Source: a bacterium (Candidatus Blackallbacteria) CG13_big_fil_rev_8_21_14_2_50_49_14
GTDB lineage: Bacteria; Cyanobacteriota; Sericytochromatia; UBA7694
NCBI GenBank assembly: GCA_002783405.1
Contig: PFGG01000064.1
Span: forward strand, 1-64,000
Direction: 5' to 3'
DNA: 64,000 nt
Program-made: the position numbers and the translations under genes
The notes under the pieces: generated by a model
Told to the model about the DNA's origin: nothing
What the model saw: the letters and a program-made list of their open reading frames with translations, nothing else
Database searches by the model: none
In this document: positions 53,151-61,192 of the stretch, one piece after another
Layout: every line of letters begins with the position of its first letter
How positions within the stretch are numbered: position 1 is the stretch's first letter

Positions 53151-54245
53151 ATGCAAATCGTTCCACTGGATTTGAATGACCCCCGTATGGAGGCATTTTT
53201 TGAGCTGCCCTGGCAGATTTATCCTGAGAAACATGCCTGGATTCCCCCCTCACGGGAACAGGTACGTGCTGAATTGAGTACTGAAAATCTCTTTTTCCGC
53301 CATGGTCAGGCCCAAGCGTTTCTGGCGCTTGATGGCGAGCGTGTGGTGGGAAGAATTCTGGCTTCGCTGGATCACCAATTAAAAGACAAACGGGTCGGTC
53401 ATTTTGGCTATTTTGAAGCCTATAATCGTCCCGATGTGGCCCAGGCCCTGCTCAATGCAGCAATGGACTGGGTTTCTGTTCAGGGGGGGAAAGATACGCT
53501 GCATGGACCTGTGGATTTGCATATTTTTAACCGCTATCGGGTGCAGACCGCGGGCTTTGAAACTTCGCCGTTTTTAGGCGAGCCCCGCTCACCTGAATAT
53601 TATCCGGCTTTGCTTGAAAGTGCCGGTTTGATGCCTGTGGCCCGTTGGAACAGTTGGGATATTGGGGAGATGCAATTAAGGGGCATGTACCAGTATTTGC
53701 AGGGCCAGATTGAAAAAATACGGGCTCAGCGACCTGCCTCTTACCGGCTTCAGACTTTCCGGCCGGATGCCCTGGAAGAGGAATTGCGTTTGTCTCATCA
53801 GATTGCGATGGAAGTTTTTTCTGAAAATTATGGCTATACCGTACTTGATTTTGAAGAGTTTCAGCAGGCTTTTTCAGGTATTGCGGGCTTGATGCAGATT
53901 CATCCCGATCTGTTTGGCCTTTTTTATCATGAACAGGATGTGATTGGCTTGGGTTATGCCTATCTTGATTATGCTGCTTATTTTCAAGCGCTGAAGGGCG
54001 CCCCTGTGAATCCGCTTGAAATGCTGGAGCAACAACCAGAGCGTTTGGTTCTGCATACCTTTGGCATTCAGCCAACACACCGCCACTCTGAATTGGCCTA
54101 CGATATGTTTTATTATGGTTTGAAACATGGGTTTGCCCGAGGTGTAAAATCGGGTATTGGAGCTTTGGCCAAAGAGGGGCGTACCATTTACGATCAGTTT
54201 GGGCCGCCTACGCGCAGTTATGCCGTTTATGCCCGCCAGGTCTGA
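53151..54245 (+). CDS. GNAT-like acetyltransferase family protein
   Basis: The 364-residue protein belongs to a group of two-domain GNAT-like proteins: WIPPSREQVRAEL, AFLALDGERVVGRILASLDH, GHFGYFEAYNRPDVAQALL, and a C-terminal GNAT-like half with LGYAYLDY and LHTFGIQPTHRHSELAYDMFYYGL. Substrate unknown. It is 3 bp after psd, so it may act on lipids or be a coincidental operon member. Confidence 0.72.
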   Translation: MQIVPLDLNDPRMEAFFELPWQIYPEKHAWIPPSREQVRAELSTENLFFRHGQAQAFLALDGERVVGRILASLDHQLKDKRVGHFGYFEAYNRPDVAQALLNAAMDWVSVQGGKDTLHGPVDLHIFNRYRVQTAGFETSPFLGEPRSPEYYPALLESAGLMPVARWNSWDIGEMQLRGMYQYLQGQIEKIRAQRPASYRLQTFRPDALEEELRLSHQIAMEVFSENYGYTVLDFEEFQQAFSGIAGLMQIHPDLFGLFYHEQDVIGLGYAYLDYAAYFQALKGAPVNPLEMLEQQPERLVLHTFGIQPTHRHSELAYDMFYYGLKHGFARGVKSGIGALAKEGRTIYDQFGPPTRSYAVYARQV

Positions 54246-54329
54246 ACGCTCAAGTCTGGTCTGATAAATTGAGGCGCTCAAGATTTCAGCTTCAGCATAA
54301 TGAAGGCCGCTTCGAGAGTTTGCTAAGGC

Positions 54330-54356
54330 TTGAATTTGAGTATCCCCTGCTATAAT
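54330..54356 (+). promoter_or_regulatory. Promoter of the helical hypothetical gene
   Basis: TATAAT at 54351-54356 with TTGAAT at 54330-54335 (15-base spacer, slightly short). The ATG is 43 bases on, preceded by AGGAG at 54379-54383. Confidence 0.5.
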
Positions 54357-54398
54357 GGGAGAAACTCAGTTCTTTCAGGAGCTACTCAGAAACCTAAG

Positions 54399-54989
54399 AT
54401 GGATGCCTTAAAACTAGCCCAGCTGAATGAGCGCCGCGCAGATCAAGAAGAACAGATGTTGGAACTGGTCAGCCAGATCCTTGATGAGTTAGAATTGCGT
54501 CTGATTGACTTCAGCGAACAGGCAGCTGAAAAAATTTTTAAAGCCTATCCAGATATTTCCGGGCAGTTTGATCGTCACCGGGTGAAACAGTTTAAACGTG
54601 AAATGCAGGAAACCTCACGGGATGCAATCGGGCGTTTGATTGGTTTTTTGGCCGATGAAGATCTGTGGTTGAAAGAAACCCCCAGCCGCAGACCCAAAGA
54701 AAGCCTGCGCCAGAACCTCAAAGTTTGGGAGGCGATTCAAAGTTTTCCCAGAGCCATGATTCCCATTTTGAAGCGTTATGGTTATCCCGCGCGTTCCAGT
54801 GTTTTGGAGTTTCCTTACCGCGAATTAGAATTGAAAGAAGTGGATCAATTGCCCAAACCCGAGGCGCTCAAATTGCTGACGCTGAAGTATTGGATTGCTT
54901 TGGGCAAATTTCAACAGACCGTGATGGACAGTCAACGCCTGCAACAGACGGTTGCGCATCAAAGCCTTGAAGAAATTTGGCAGGATTAA
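54399..54989 (+). CDS. Hypothetical helical protein
   Basis: The 196-residue soluble protein is predicted almost entirely helical, with charged heptad-like segments (NERRADQEEQMLELVSQILDELELRL) and a Trp-containing middle. No signal or membrane segment. I chose ATG 54399 since the promoter TATAAT lies inside the longer frame. Single gene between the acetyltransferase and secF. Function unknown. Confidence 0.65.
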   Translation: MDALKLAQLNERRADQEEQMLELVSQILDELELRLIDFSEQAAEKIFKAYPDISGQFDRHRVKQFKREMQETSRDAIGRLIGFLADEDLWLKETPSRRPKESLRQNLKVWEAIQSFPRAMIPILKRYGYPARSSVLEFPYRELELKEVDQLPKPEALKLLTLKYWIALGKFQQTVMDSQRLQQTVAHQSLEEIWQD

Positions 54990-55051
54990 GCCCGCTTTAG
55001 CATTCTTTTAAGAATCATCAAGCTTCACCTCTGCCCCGCAGAAAAAAGTGC

Positions 55052-55057
55052 TATAAT
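55052..55057 (+). promoter_or_regulatory. -10 element and ribosome site upstream of secF
   Basis: TATAAT lies 35 bases before the TTG start at 55093, and AAAGGAG at 55076-55082 sits 10 bases upstream. It suggests secF is transcribed on its own. Confidence 0.55.
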
Positions 55058-55092
55058 GCCCCCTTGTAATCGAATAAAGGAGACTGCCTCCC

Positions 55093-56028
55093 TTGGCTGG
55101 AATACCTACATCAACCAATTTTCAAGTCATATCCAAACGCAAACTCTGGTACCTGATTGCGCTTGGCTATATTATTCCCTGTCTGATACTTATTTTTATG
55201 GGCGGCATTAAACTCGGGATTGATTTTACCGGGGGGTCTATGTTTGAATTGGCCTTTGCCAAGGCTCCCAAGATCAGCGAGTTACGCAAAGAGCTTCAGA
55301 CCATCAACAAAGAAACCTTCAGTGATGCCCAGCTCAGTGAAATGAAAGACAGTGCAGGAAAAACCATCACTTCGATTCGTTCGAAGCCGATCGACAACAA
55401 AGAACAGGTCAAGATTTTTAACGACCTCAAAAGTAAATTCGGTGAATTTGAACAGATCCGTGTTGAAGTCGTGGGCCCGACCATTGGGGGAGAATTAAAG
55501 TCCAAAGCTGTTTGGGCCACCCTGATCGTGATGGGCATGATCGTGCTCTATCTGACCTTTCGCTTCAGTTTTGACTATGCCATGTGTGCGATTTTCTGCC
55601 TGTGTCATGACGTGACAACGGTTTTAGGGATCTTTGCTGCCATGGGCATGTTTATGGGGGTTGAAATTGACAGCTTGTTTGTCACCGCAATTCTCACGGT
55701 TGCAGGCTTTTCAGTGCACGATACGATTGTTACCTTTGACCGTATCCGCGAAAATGCAGGCGATATGGGGCGGGGCAAAACCTTTGCGCAGGTGGCCAAT
55801 GAGTCGATCAATCAAACGATTGCGCGCAGTATGAATACCTCTTTGACCACCATGTTTCCGCTGTTTTGCCTTACCTTTTTCGGTGGGGCGACGATTAAGT
55901 ATTTCTCCTTGGCCATGTTGCTGGGCATTATCTTTGGAACCTATTCCAGTATTTTTATTGCCAGTCCGCTCTTGGTCAGTTGGCGTGAAATTGCAAATCC
56001 GACCCATCATCGCAAGGCCACAGCTTAA
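55093..56028 (+). CDS. secF: Protein translocase subunit SecF
   Basis: The 311-residue SecF has KLGIDFTGGSMFEL (first periplasmic domain), six membrane helices and the C-terminal IVTFDRIREN and SMNTSLTTMFPLFCLTFFGG motifs. It aids SecYEG export using the proton gradient. The TTG start is supported by AAAGGAG. SecD, usually adjacent, is not upstream, so it must be encoded elsewhere. A strong terminator follows. Confidence 0.93.
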   Translation: MAGIPTSTNFQVISKRKLWYLIALGYIIPCLILIFMGGIKLGIDFTGGSMFELAFAKAPKISELRKELQTINKETFSDAQLSEMKDSAGKTITSIRSKPIDNKEQVKIFNDLKSKFGEFEQIRVEVVGPTIGGELKSKAVWATLIVMGMIVLYLTFRFSFDYAMCAIFCLCHDVTTVLGIFAAMGMFMGVEIDSLFVTAILTVAGFSVHDTIVTFDRIRENAGDMGRGKTFAQVANESINQTIARSMNTSLTTMFPLFCLTFFGGATIKYFSLAMLLGIIFGTYSSIFIASPLLVSWREIANPTHHRKATA

Positions 56029-56049
56029 ACGGTCTTTTTAAAGCTTTCA

Positions 56050-56083
56050 AAGAGCAGCCCGAAAAAGGGTTGCTCTTTTTTTT
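56050..56083 (+). terminator. Intrinsic terminator after secF
   Basis: AAGAGCAGCCC pairs with GGGTTGCTCTT around AAAAA, followed by eight T residues. Confidence 0.92.
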
Positions 56084-56189
56084 ATCTCAAAGCATTTTTT
56101 GAGCGCTTGGTAGATGAGACAAAGCGTGTTTAAATTGAATTTGAAAAAGCGATGGTTTGGCAGAATAAAATAAAAAAGTGAGATAAAGT

Positions 56190-56843
56190 ATGAAAATTGC
56201 GGTTTTGGGAACGGGTATGGTCGGACAGGCGATTGCGACCCGTTTGCTTGATTTGGGCCATGAGGTCAAAATGGGAAGTCGCACAGACAATCATCCCAAG
56301 GCAACTGAATGGGTTGCAAAATTTCCTCAAAATGCATCGCAGGGCACCTTTGCCGATGCTGCCCGTTTTGCAGAAATCCTGTTTAATTGCACCTCAGGCG
56401 GGGCCTCGTTGATTGCGCTTGAGGCCGCTGGCGAAGAGAATATGCAAGGCAAAATTTTAATTGATTTGGCAAATCCTTTGGATTTTTCTCAGGGCATGCC
56501 CCCCCAATTATCAGTTTGCAATACAGATTCACTGGGAGAACAGATCCAAAGGGCTTTTCCCCAGACTTTGGTGGTCAAGACACTCAATACCATGAACTGC
56601 AATATCATGGTCAATCCAGGCCTGGTAGGGGAGGGGGAGCACCATGTTTTCCTCAGTGGAAATGATCCTGAAGCCAAGCAAAAGGTCAGAGAACTTTTGC
56701 TTTCCTTTGGCTGGAAAGATGCTTTTATTCTCGATTTGGGAGATATCACGACGGCTCGCGGAACTGAAGCCTGGCTGCCGCTGTGGTTGCGTATTTGGGG
56801 GGCTACTGGCAGCGGGCAATTTAATCTGCGCTTGGTCAAATAG
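56190..56843 (+). CDS. NADPH-dependent F420 reductase-like protein
   Basis: The 217-residue protein has an N-terminal Rossmann motif (IAVLGTGMVGQAIATRLLDLGHEVKMGSR), where Ser/Arg after the second strand favours NADP(H). NPLDFSQGMPP and KTLNTMNCNIM are typical of the F420H2:NADP+ oxidoreductase-like family, which also includes enzymes not using F420. No other F420 gene is in the window, so the cofactor is uncertain. Confidence 0.82.
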   Translation: MKIAVLGTGMVGQAIATRLLDLGHEVKMGSRTDNHPKATEWVAKFPQNASQGTFADAARFAEILFNCTSGGASLIALEAAGEENMQGKILIDLANPLDFSQGMPPQLSVCNTDSLGEQIQRAFPQTLVVKTLNTMNCNIMVNPGLVGEGEHHVFLSGNDPEAKQKVRELLLSFGWKDAFILDLGDITTARGTEAWLPLWLRIWGATGSGQFNLRLVK

Positions 56844-56876
56844 AACGAAGTGCTGGAATTTCTGACCCGCTTGCGC

Positions 56877-59057
56877 TCAGGAGCGGTGCCAGGGATTCCA
56901 CCAGTTCCAGCGTCCCAAAAGCAGCATAAAACTGGGGACCAGGAAGAGTCTGAGCAGGGTGGCATCCAGAATCAGGGCGGCAGAAATACCGATTGAAAGT
57001 TCCTGAACCAAGGGGGAAGCCGAAAATACGCCCGGTAAAAAGACCCCCAAGAGAATAATCGCCGCCCCAGTAATCACTGCGCCTGAACGCGCTAACCCTT
57101 CAATCACAGCCTCTTTGACGTCCCCATGGTTGTGATAGCCTTCTGAAATACGGCTCAGAATCAGCACCTCATAATCCATGCTCAAACCAAAGGTAATGCA
57201 GAAAAGAATAATCGGCACCAGGGCTGTAACGGCCCCCGGTTGCGGGGTATGCAGCCAGGTTTTAAACCAACCGTATTGAAATACCCCCACCAAGAGGCCA
57301 AAGGCCCCCAGGATGGGCATAAAATTCATCAGTCCCGCTTTCAGGGGCAGAATGGGGGTTTTCATATAAATACCCAGAATCAGTAAAATGCCCAGCACTA
57401 CCAGAGCCGTCATTCCGGGTGCGTAACGGTAAAGCTCGTGGGTAAAATCGCGGGCCCGATCGACAATGCCGCCGACTTGAACTTTGAGACCCTTGCTTTT
57501 TTTTGCCTCCAGGCGAATCCCATCAATAATGGTGTAAATGGTTTGAATATCCAGATTTTTATCGGGATAGACCTGCAAAATGGTGCGGTTGCGTGTTTTG
57601 TTTAAGAGTCTGAAGACCGGATGATCGGCTGGCACCATGCCCAAATTGCTGAGCGTGTCCAGAGATCTGAAAAAAGAGAGGTATTGTTCGGGTTGAAAAT
57701 CGGGGTTCCAGCGGGTAATGCCAGTAACCGAATCAACATGGGGCAGGGCTTCAATCGCCTGAATCAGGGGTTCGGATTGCTTTAAAAAAGCTTCATCCAG
57801 GATCGATTGACCTTCCGGAGCAGAAAGCACCACATCGATGGGCAAAAGTTCTCCTCCCCAGCCATCTTTTTTCAGGGTTTCATAGCCTTGTACCGATTCA
57901 CTGCGGTTCGGAACCACTGCCTGGAGGGGCTCCCAGAGCTTGAGATTCAGGGCCGGCAGGGCCAAGGCTCCCATTGCCAGCAAAGAGAGCAGAAAATAAC
58001 GTACGGGATATTCCACCACATGGGCAGAAAAACGTCGCCAATAGGGATAACTGTCGATTCGTCCGACGGCACGGGAAAGAAAGCGGGGAAATTCAAGCAC
58101 TGGGCGGGCTGTGAGCAATAAAACAGGAAGAAAAATCAGAGCATTCAACAGCGAGAGAGAAACGACAAGGGTCAGGCCCTGAACCACCATCCGGCTGGCT
58201 GAAACCTCGGGAATCAGCAATACGGCGATACTGGCAATCATAATCAAGGCTGAAAAAAGAATCGTTTCACCGGAATGACGCAGGGTTTGATTCAAAGCTT
58301 CCTGATCGGTTTTTCCCTGGCGGGTTTCTTCACGAAAACGGCTGACCATAAACAGAGAATAATCAATCGCCAATGCCAACCCGACCATGCTGTTCATGAC
58401 AAATGAAACCGGGGTCAGTTGCAATCCCATCAGCAGGGTCAACGCGTTGAGCAGTATCAGGGTTGAGGCTCCCATCAAGATCGGCAAAAGAGCGGCAAAG
58501 AGTCCGCCAAAATTCAGCACCAGAATAATAAACGCCAGTACCAGGGCGATTTTTTCATTTTGTGACGATTCCTCATAGACCGCATTGTTCATATCAAAAA
58601 CAAAGCCCACATGTCCTGTTAGCCAGGCGCGTGTTTTGTTTTGTTTTTCCCATTGGCGCAGCCAGGTGCGCATGGGGGGAGTTGCCTGTTGGGCCTGAAC
58701 CAGATTCAGTTTGGGATCATACTGTAGAAAAAAAAGGCTTTGCTGGTGGGGGCGGTGCCCAGGAATTTCAAACAGGCGGCCAATTTCTTTGGGAAAGGCT
58801 TTTTTCATGGCTTCAGCCAATCCAGGGGCAGGGCCTTCGACGACAATGCCAGCAGAGAGATCGGGATTGAATTGAAAGTCCTTTTCCAGAATTTGGGTCA
58901 CTTGCCAGGCTTCTGTGCCTGTAGCTCCTGAAATTGGGGATTGCACCATGGGATGCCCTTGTTTGAAGAGGTAAACCAGGCTGGCTGCAATCAAGAGCAG
59001 CCAGAGACTGAGCAGGAGAACTTTTCGCTTTAAGAGAAATTGACTAAGTGCTTGCAT
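56877..59057 (-). CDS. MMPL/RND family transporter
   Basis: The 726-residue RND-type membrane protein has two repeats of one plus five membrane helices with a large periplasmic loop each. MMPL signatures are VGLALAIDYSLFMVSRFREE and FGLSMDYEVLILSRISEGY. It probably exports lipids or hydrophobic compounds. I chose ATG 59057 because AGGAGG lies 6 bases upstream; this gives a 14-bp overlap with the upstream MFS-CapA gene. Last gene of a four-gene operon. Confidence 0.88.
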   Translation of the reverse strand: MQALSQFLLKRKVLLLSLWLLLIAASLVYLFKQGHPMVQSPISGATGTEAWQVTQILEKDFQFNPDLSAGIVVEGPAPGLAEAMKKAFPKEIGRLFEIPGHRPHQQSLFFLQYDPKLNLVQAQQATPPMRTWLRQWEKQNKTRAWLTGHVGFVFDMNNAVYEESSQNEKIALVLAFIILVLNFGGLFAALLPILMGASTLILLNALTLLMGLQLTPVSFVMNSMVGLALAIDYSLFMVSRFREETRQGKTDQEALNQTLRHSGETILFSALIMIASIAVLLIPEVSASRMVVQGLTLVVSLSLLNALIFLPVLLLTARPVLEFPRFLSRAVGRIDSYPYWRRFSAHVVEYPVRYFLLSLLAMGALALPALNLKLWEPLQAVVPNRSESVQGYETLKKDGWGGELLPIDVVLSAPEGQSILDEAFLKQSEPLIQAIEALPHVDSVTGITRWNPDFQPEQYLSFFRSLDTLSNLGMVPADHPVFRLLNKTRNRTILQVYPDKNLDIQTIYTIIDGIRLEAKKSKGLKVQVGGIVDRARDFTHELYRYAPGMTALVVLGILLILGIYMKTPILPLKAGLMNFMPILGAFGLLVGVFQYGWFKTWLHTPQPGAVTALVPIILFCITFGLSMDYEVLILSRISEGYHNHGDVKEAVIEGLARSGAVITGAAIILLGVFLPGVFSASPLVQELSIGISAALILDATLLRLFLVPSFMLLLGRWNWWNPWHRS

Positions 59058-61191
59058 GGCGAGCCTCCTGAAAAGAATGCCAGAGCTGTGTTGCTTGAGG
59101 CGCAAGGCCCTTTAAAACTTGGTTTTCGGGAACAAAGAAGAAGGGTTTCACCGTTTGGATTTGTGTGGAATCAGGATGCAAAGTCAGTTCAACGCTCCAG
59201 AGTGCGCCTTGCTGGTAAGCTGCGCCCGGAAGGTTCGAGCTGAGATTCCCACAACTGTATAGACAAATACTGTTCTGGTGCTTTTCAAAAGGTTGAACCA
59301 AATGGCTGTGGTGGCCCCAAAGAAGATCTACACCGGCCTCTGCGAGCAGATGAAAACAGGCCTGTTGGGTTTGGCTGGGAAAAATTTCGGCTTCATAGCC
59401 CCAATGCCAGGAAAGAATCAGCAGATCGACTTCAGCCTTCAGTTCACGAATTTTCTCCAGCCAGGTGGCCTGGCGCTTTTTATCCTGCAAAAACTTGTCT
59501 GGGCTGAGCAAGATCAGATGGGGGTCGCGCTTGAGCAGAAAGTTCATACCAAAACTGAAAGCAAGAAAGCCCAGTGTGAAATTTTTAAGTTTGACCTTCT
59601 GAAAACGGGAATCGATCGGGGTCAGGCCAGGCCATTGCCTTAAAGTATCTGCGCTGAGATTGAAACCTGAAACGCCCTGGTCGAGGGCATGGTTATTGAC
59701 GAGATTGATGATCTGAAAAAGCGGTTTTTGAGAATGATACAAAAGTTTTTCCAATTGTTGAGGGGTAAAGGCATGCAGATGTTGATCGCCGATTTGATCC
59801 GCCAGCACACCTTCTAAATTGAGACAGGCCAGATCATGAGCGGCTATTTCCTGTATCAGCTCTGAAGACCAAGCTTGTGGCAAATCCCGGTGAGGGCAAA
59901 GATCTCCTGCAAAAAGCAGCTTGAGGGAATGGACTTCGCTCTCAGAGGCTTGTGATTCAAGCTTTAAATCCGTTAAGGAAATGGCATCTGAAGCGGGGCT
60001 GAAAAGGGGATCTTTCTGTTTGCGAAAAACATTGACCACAGTCAGCGGGCCAATCCAAGGAAAAACAGCTTCAGCACGGGTTCTCTGTGGGCTGAGGCCC
60101 AGCGCCCGCAGGGCGGGTAAAAGCAAAAGCAAGAGAATGCCCCAAACGCCCGCCAGACCAAAACTTGCAAGGCCCGCGCCAATGATCATAGCAGGATCAC
60201 TGAGACAGCTAAACAGGGCGAACTCCCTTGCTGTGGCTGCTTTGAGGCCAAAATTGAGGGTGCCAATATAGACCAGGCCGGAATGAAAAAGGGCAAGTAC
60301 AAAGATAAAACCGATTTGGTGGGTCACCAGAAAGGCGAGTAAAAGGGCTGCGATCAGAAGGGGCAAATAGACCTCAAGGTGTTTTTTGGGGAAAACCCTT
60401 AATCCCCGTTCGGTGAGAATTTGCCCCATCACAAAGAGTACAGAAAAGGCCAGCATGACTTTGGCAATCGAGAAACCGGGCAGAAACTTGTTTAAATAGC
60501 CTGCGGTAAAGGCAATCAGATAGCCATAGAGCCCCTTGGCCAGAAACAGAGTCGAGAATTTTTCGAACCAGTCATTTTCACGCAGGAGTTTTTTCAGGGA
60601 AAGATCCCGATCGGGCAGCGGCGGATGGGGCGTAGGCAGCAGGAGCAAGAGAATGGGAATCAAAATAAACAGCAGTCCACTGAAATTTAGGGCACGGGTA
60701 TAGGGCATGAGCAACTGAAGACCTGAAACCATGACAGGGCCTAAAACATAGCCCAAGGCAAAGACTGAATTAAACAGCGCAACGCGCTTGCCGACATTCT
60801 CAAAGGCATTCAGAGTGACCAGATAATTAAACAAAGGGGGAGTTGCCAAGCCCCCCATCAGGCCTTCCAGCAGGCGACCAGAGATAAAACCAGGGGTATT
60901 GTTGCAGAGCGCCATAAAAATAAGTGAGAGCCCGAAACCCATTTCATAGAGCGGATAATTCCAGCGTTTGGCATTTAAGCGTTCAAAGAGATAAATCGAC
61001 AATTGGCCCAGCAAAAGCCCTAAAAAATAGAGCGAAAAAGCCCAGGGTGCCTGGGGGCCCAGGGCCTGGTTCAGAATCGGGACGAAGCCACTGGCAAAAG
61101 CGCCGTGCAAAAATGCCAAAAAAAGCAGAATCAGAGCGATGAACAGATGCATGCGCTGACTTTTTTCAGACTGGCTCTGGGGATTTTTCAC
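59044..61191 (-). CDS. MFS transporter fused to CapA-like metallophosphatase domain
   Basis: Around 715 residues. The N-terminal 400 have about 12 membrane helices of major facilitator type (GRLLEGLMGGLATPPLFNYL). The C-terminal half from about residue 422 is a CapA/PgsA-type domain: LFAGDLCPH, LNLEGVL, INLVNNHALDQG, SWHWGYEAE and GHHSHLVQP supply the metal-binding residues. CapA domains occur in poly-gamma-glutamate and capsule systems. The fusion is unusual. The start is uncertain: GTG 61191 sits one base after the preceding stop, ATG 61152 is an alternative. Confidence 0.82.
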   Translation of the reverse strand: MKNPQSQSEKSQRMHLFIALILLFLAFLHGAFASGFVPILNQALGPQAPWAFSLYFLGLLLGQLSIYLFERLNAKRWNYPLYEMGFGLSLIFMALCNNTPGFISGRLLEGLMGGLATPPLFNYLVTLNAFENVGKRVALFNSVFALGYVLGPVMVSGLQLLMPYTRALNFSGLLFILIPILLLLLPTPHPPLPDRDLSLKKLLRENDWFEKFSTLFLAKGLYGYLIAFTAGYLNKFLPGFSIAKVMLAFSVLFVMGQILTERGLRVFPKKHLEVYLPLLIAALLLAFLVTHQIGFIFVLALFHSGLVYIGTLNFGLKAATAREFALFSCLSDPAMIIGAGLASFGLAGVWGILLLLLLPALRALGLSPQRTRAEAVFPWIGPLTVVNVFRKQKDPLFSPASDAISLTDLKLESQASESEVHSLKLLFAGDLCPHRDLPQAWSSELIQEIAAHDLACLNLEGVLADQIGDQHLHAFTPQQLEKLLYHSQKPLFQIINLVNNHALDQGVSGFNLSADTLRQWPGLTPIDSRFQKVKLKNFTLGFLAFSFGMNFLLKRDPHLILLSPDKFLQDKKRQATWLEKIRELKAEVDLLILSWHWGYEAEIFPSQTQQACFHLLAEAGVDLLWGHHSHLVQPFEKHQNSICLYSCGNLSSNLPGAAYQQGALWSVELTLHPDSTQIQTVKPFFFVPENQVLKGLAPQATQLWHSFQEARHAST

Positions 61192-61192
61192 C

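Noticed and set aside
53527-54078. 183-codon minus-strand frame
   Set aside because: Antisense to the GNAT-like gene that is in operon with psd; polar low-complexity composition.
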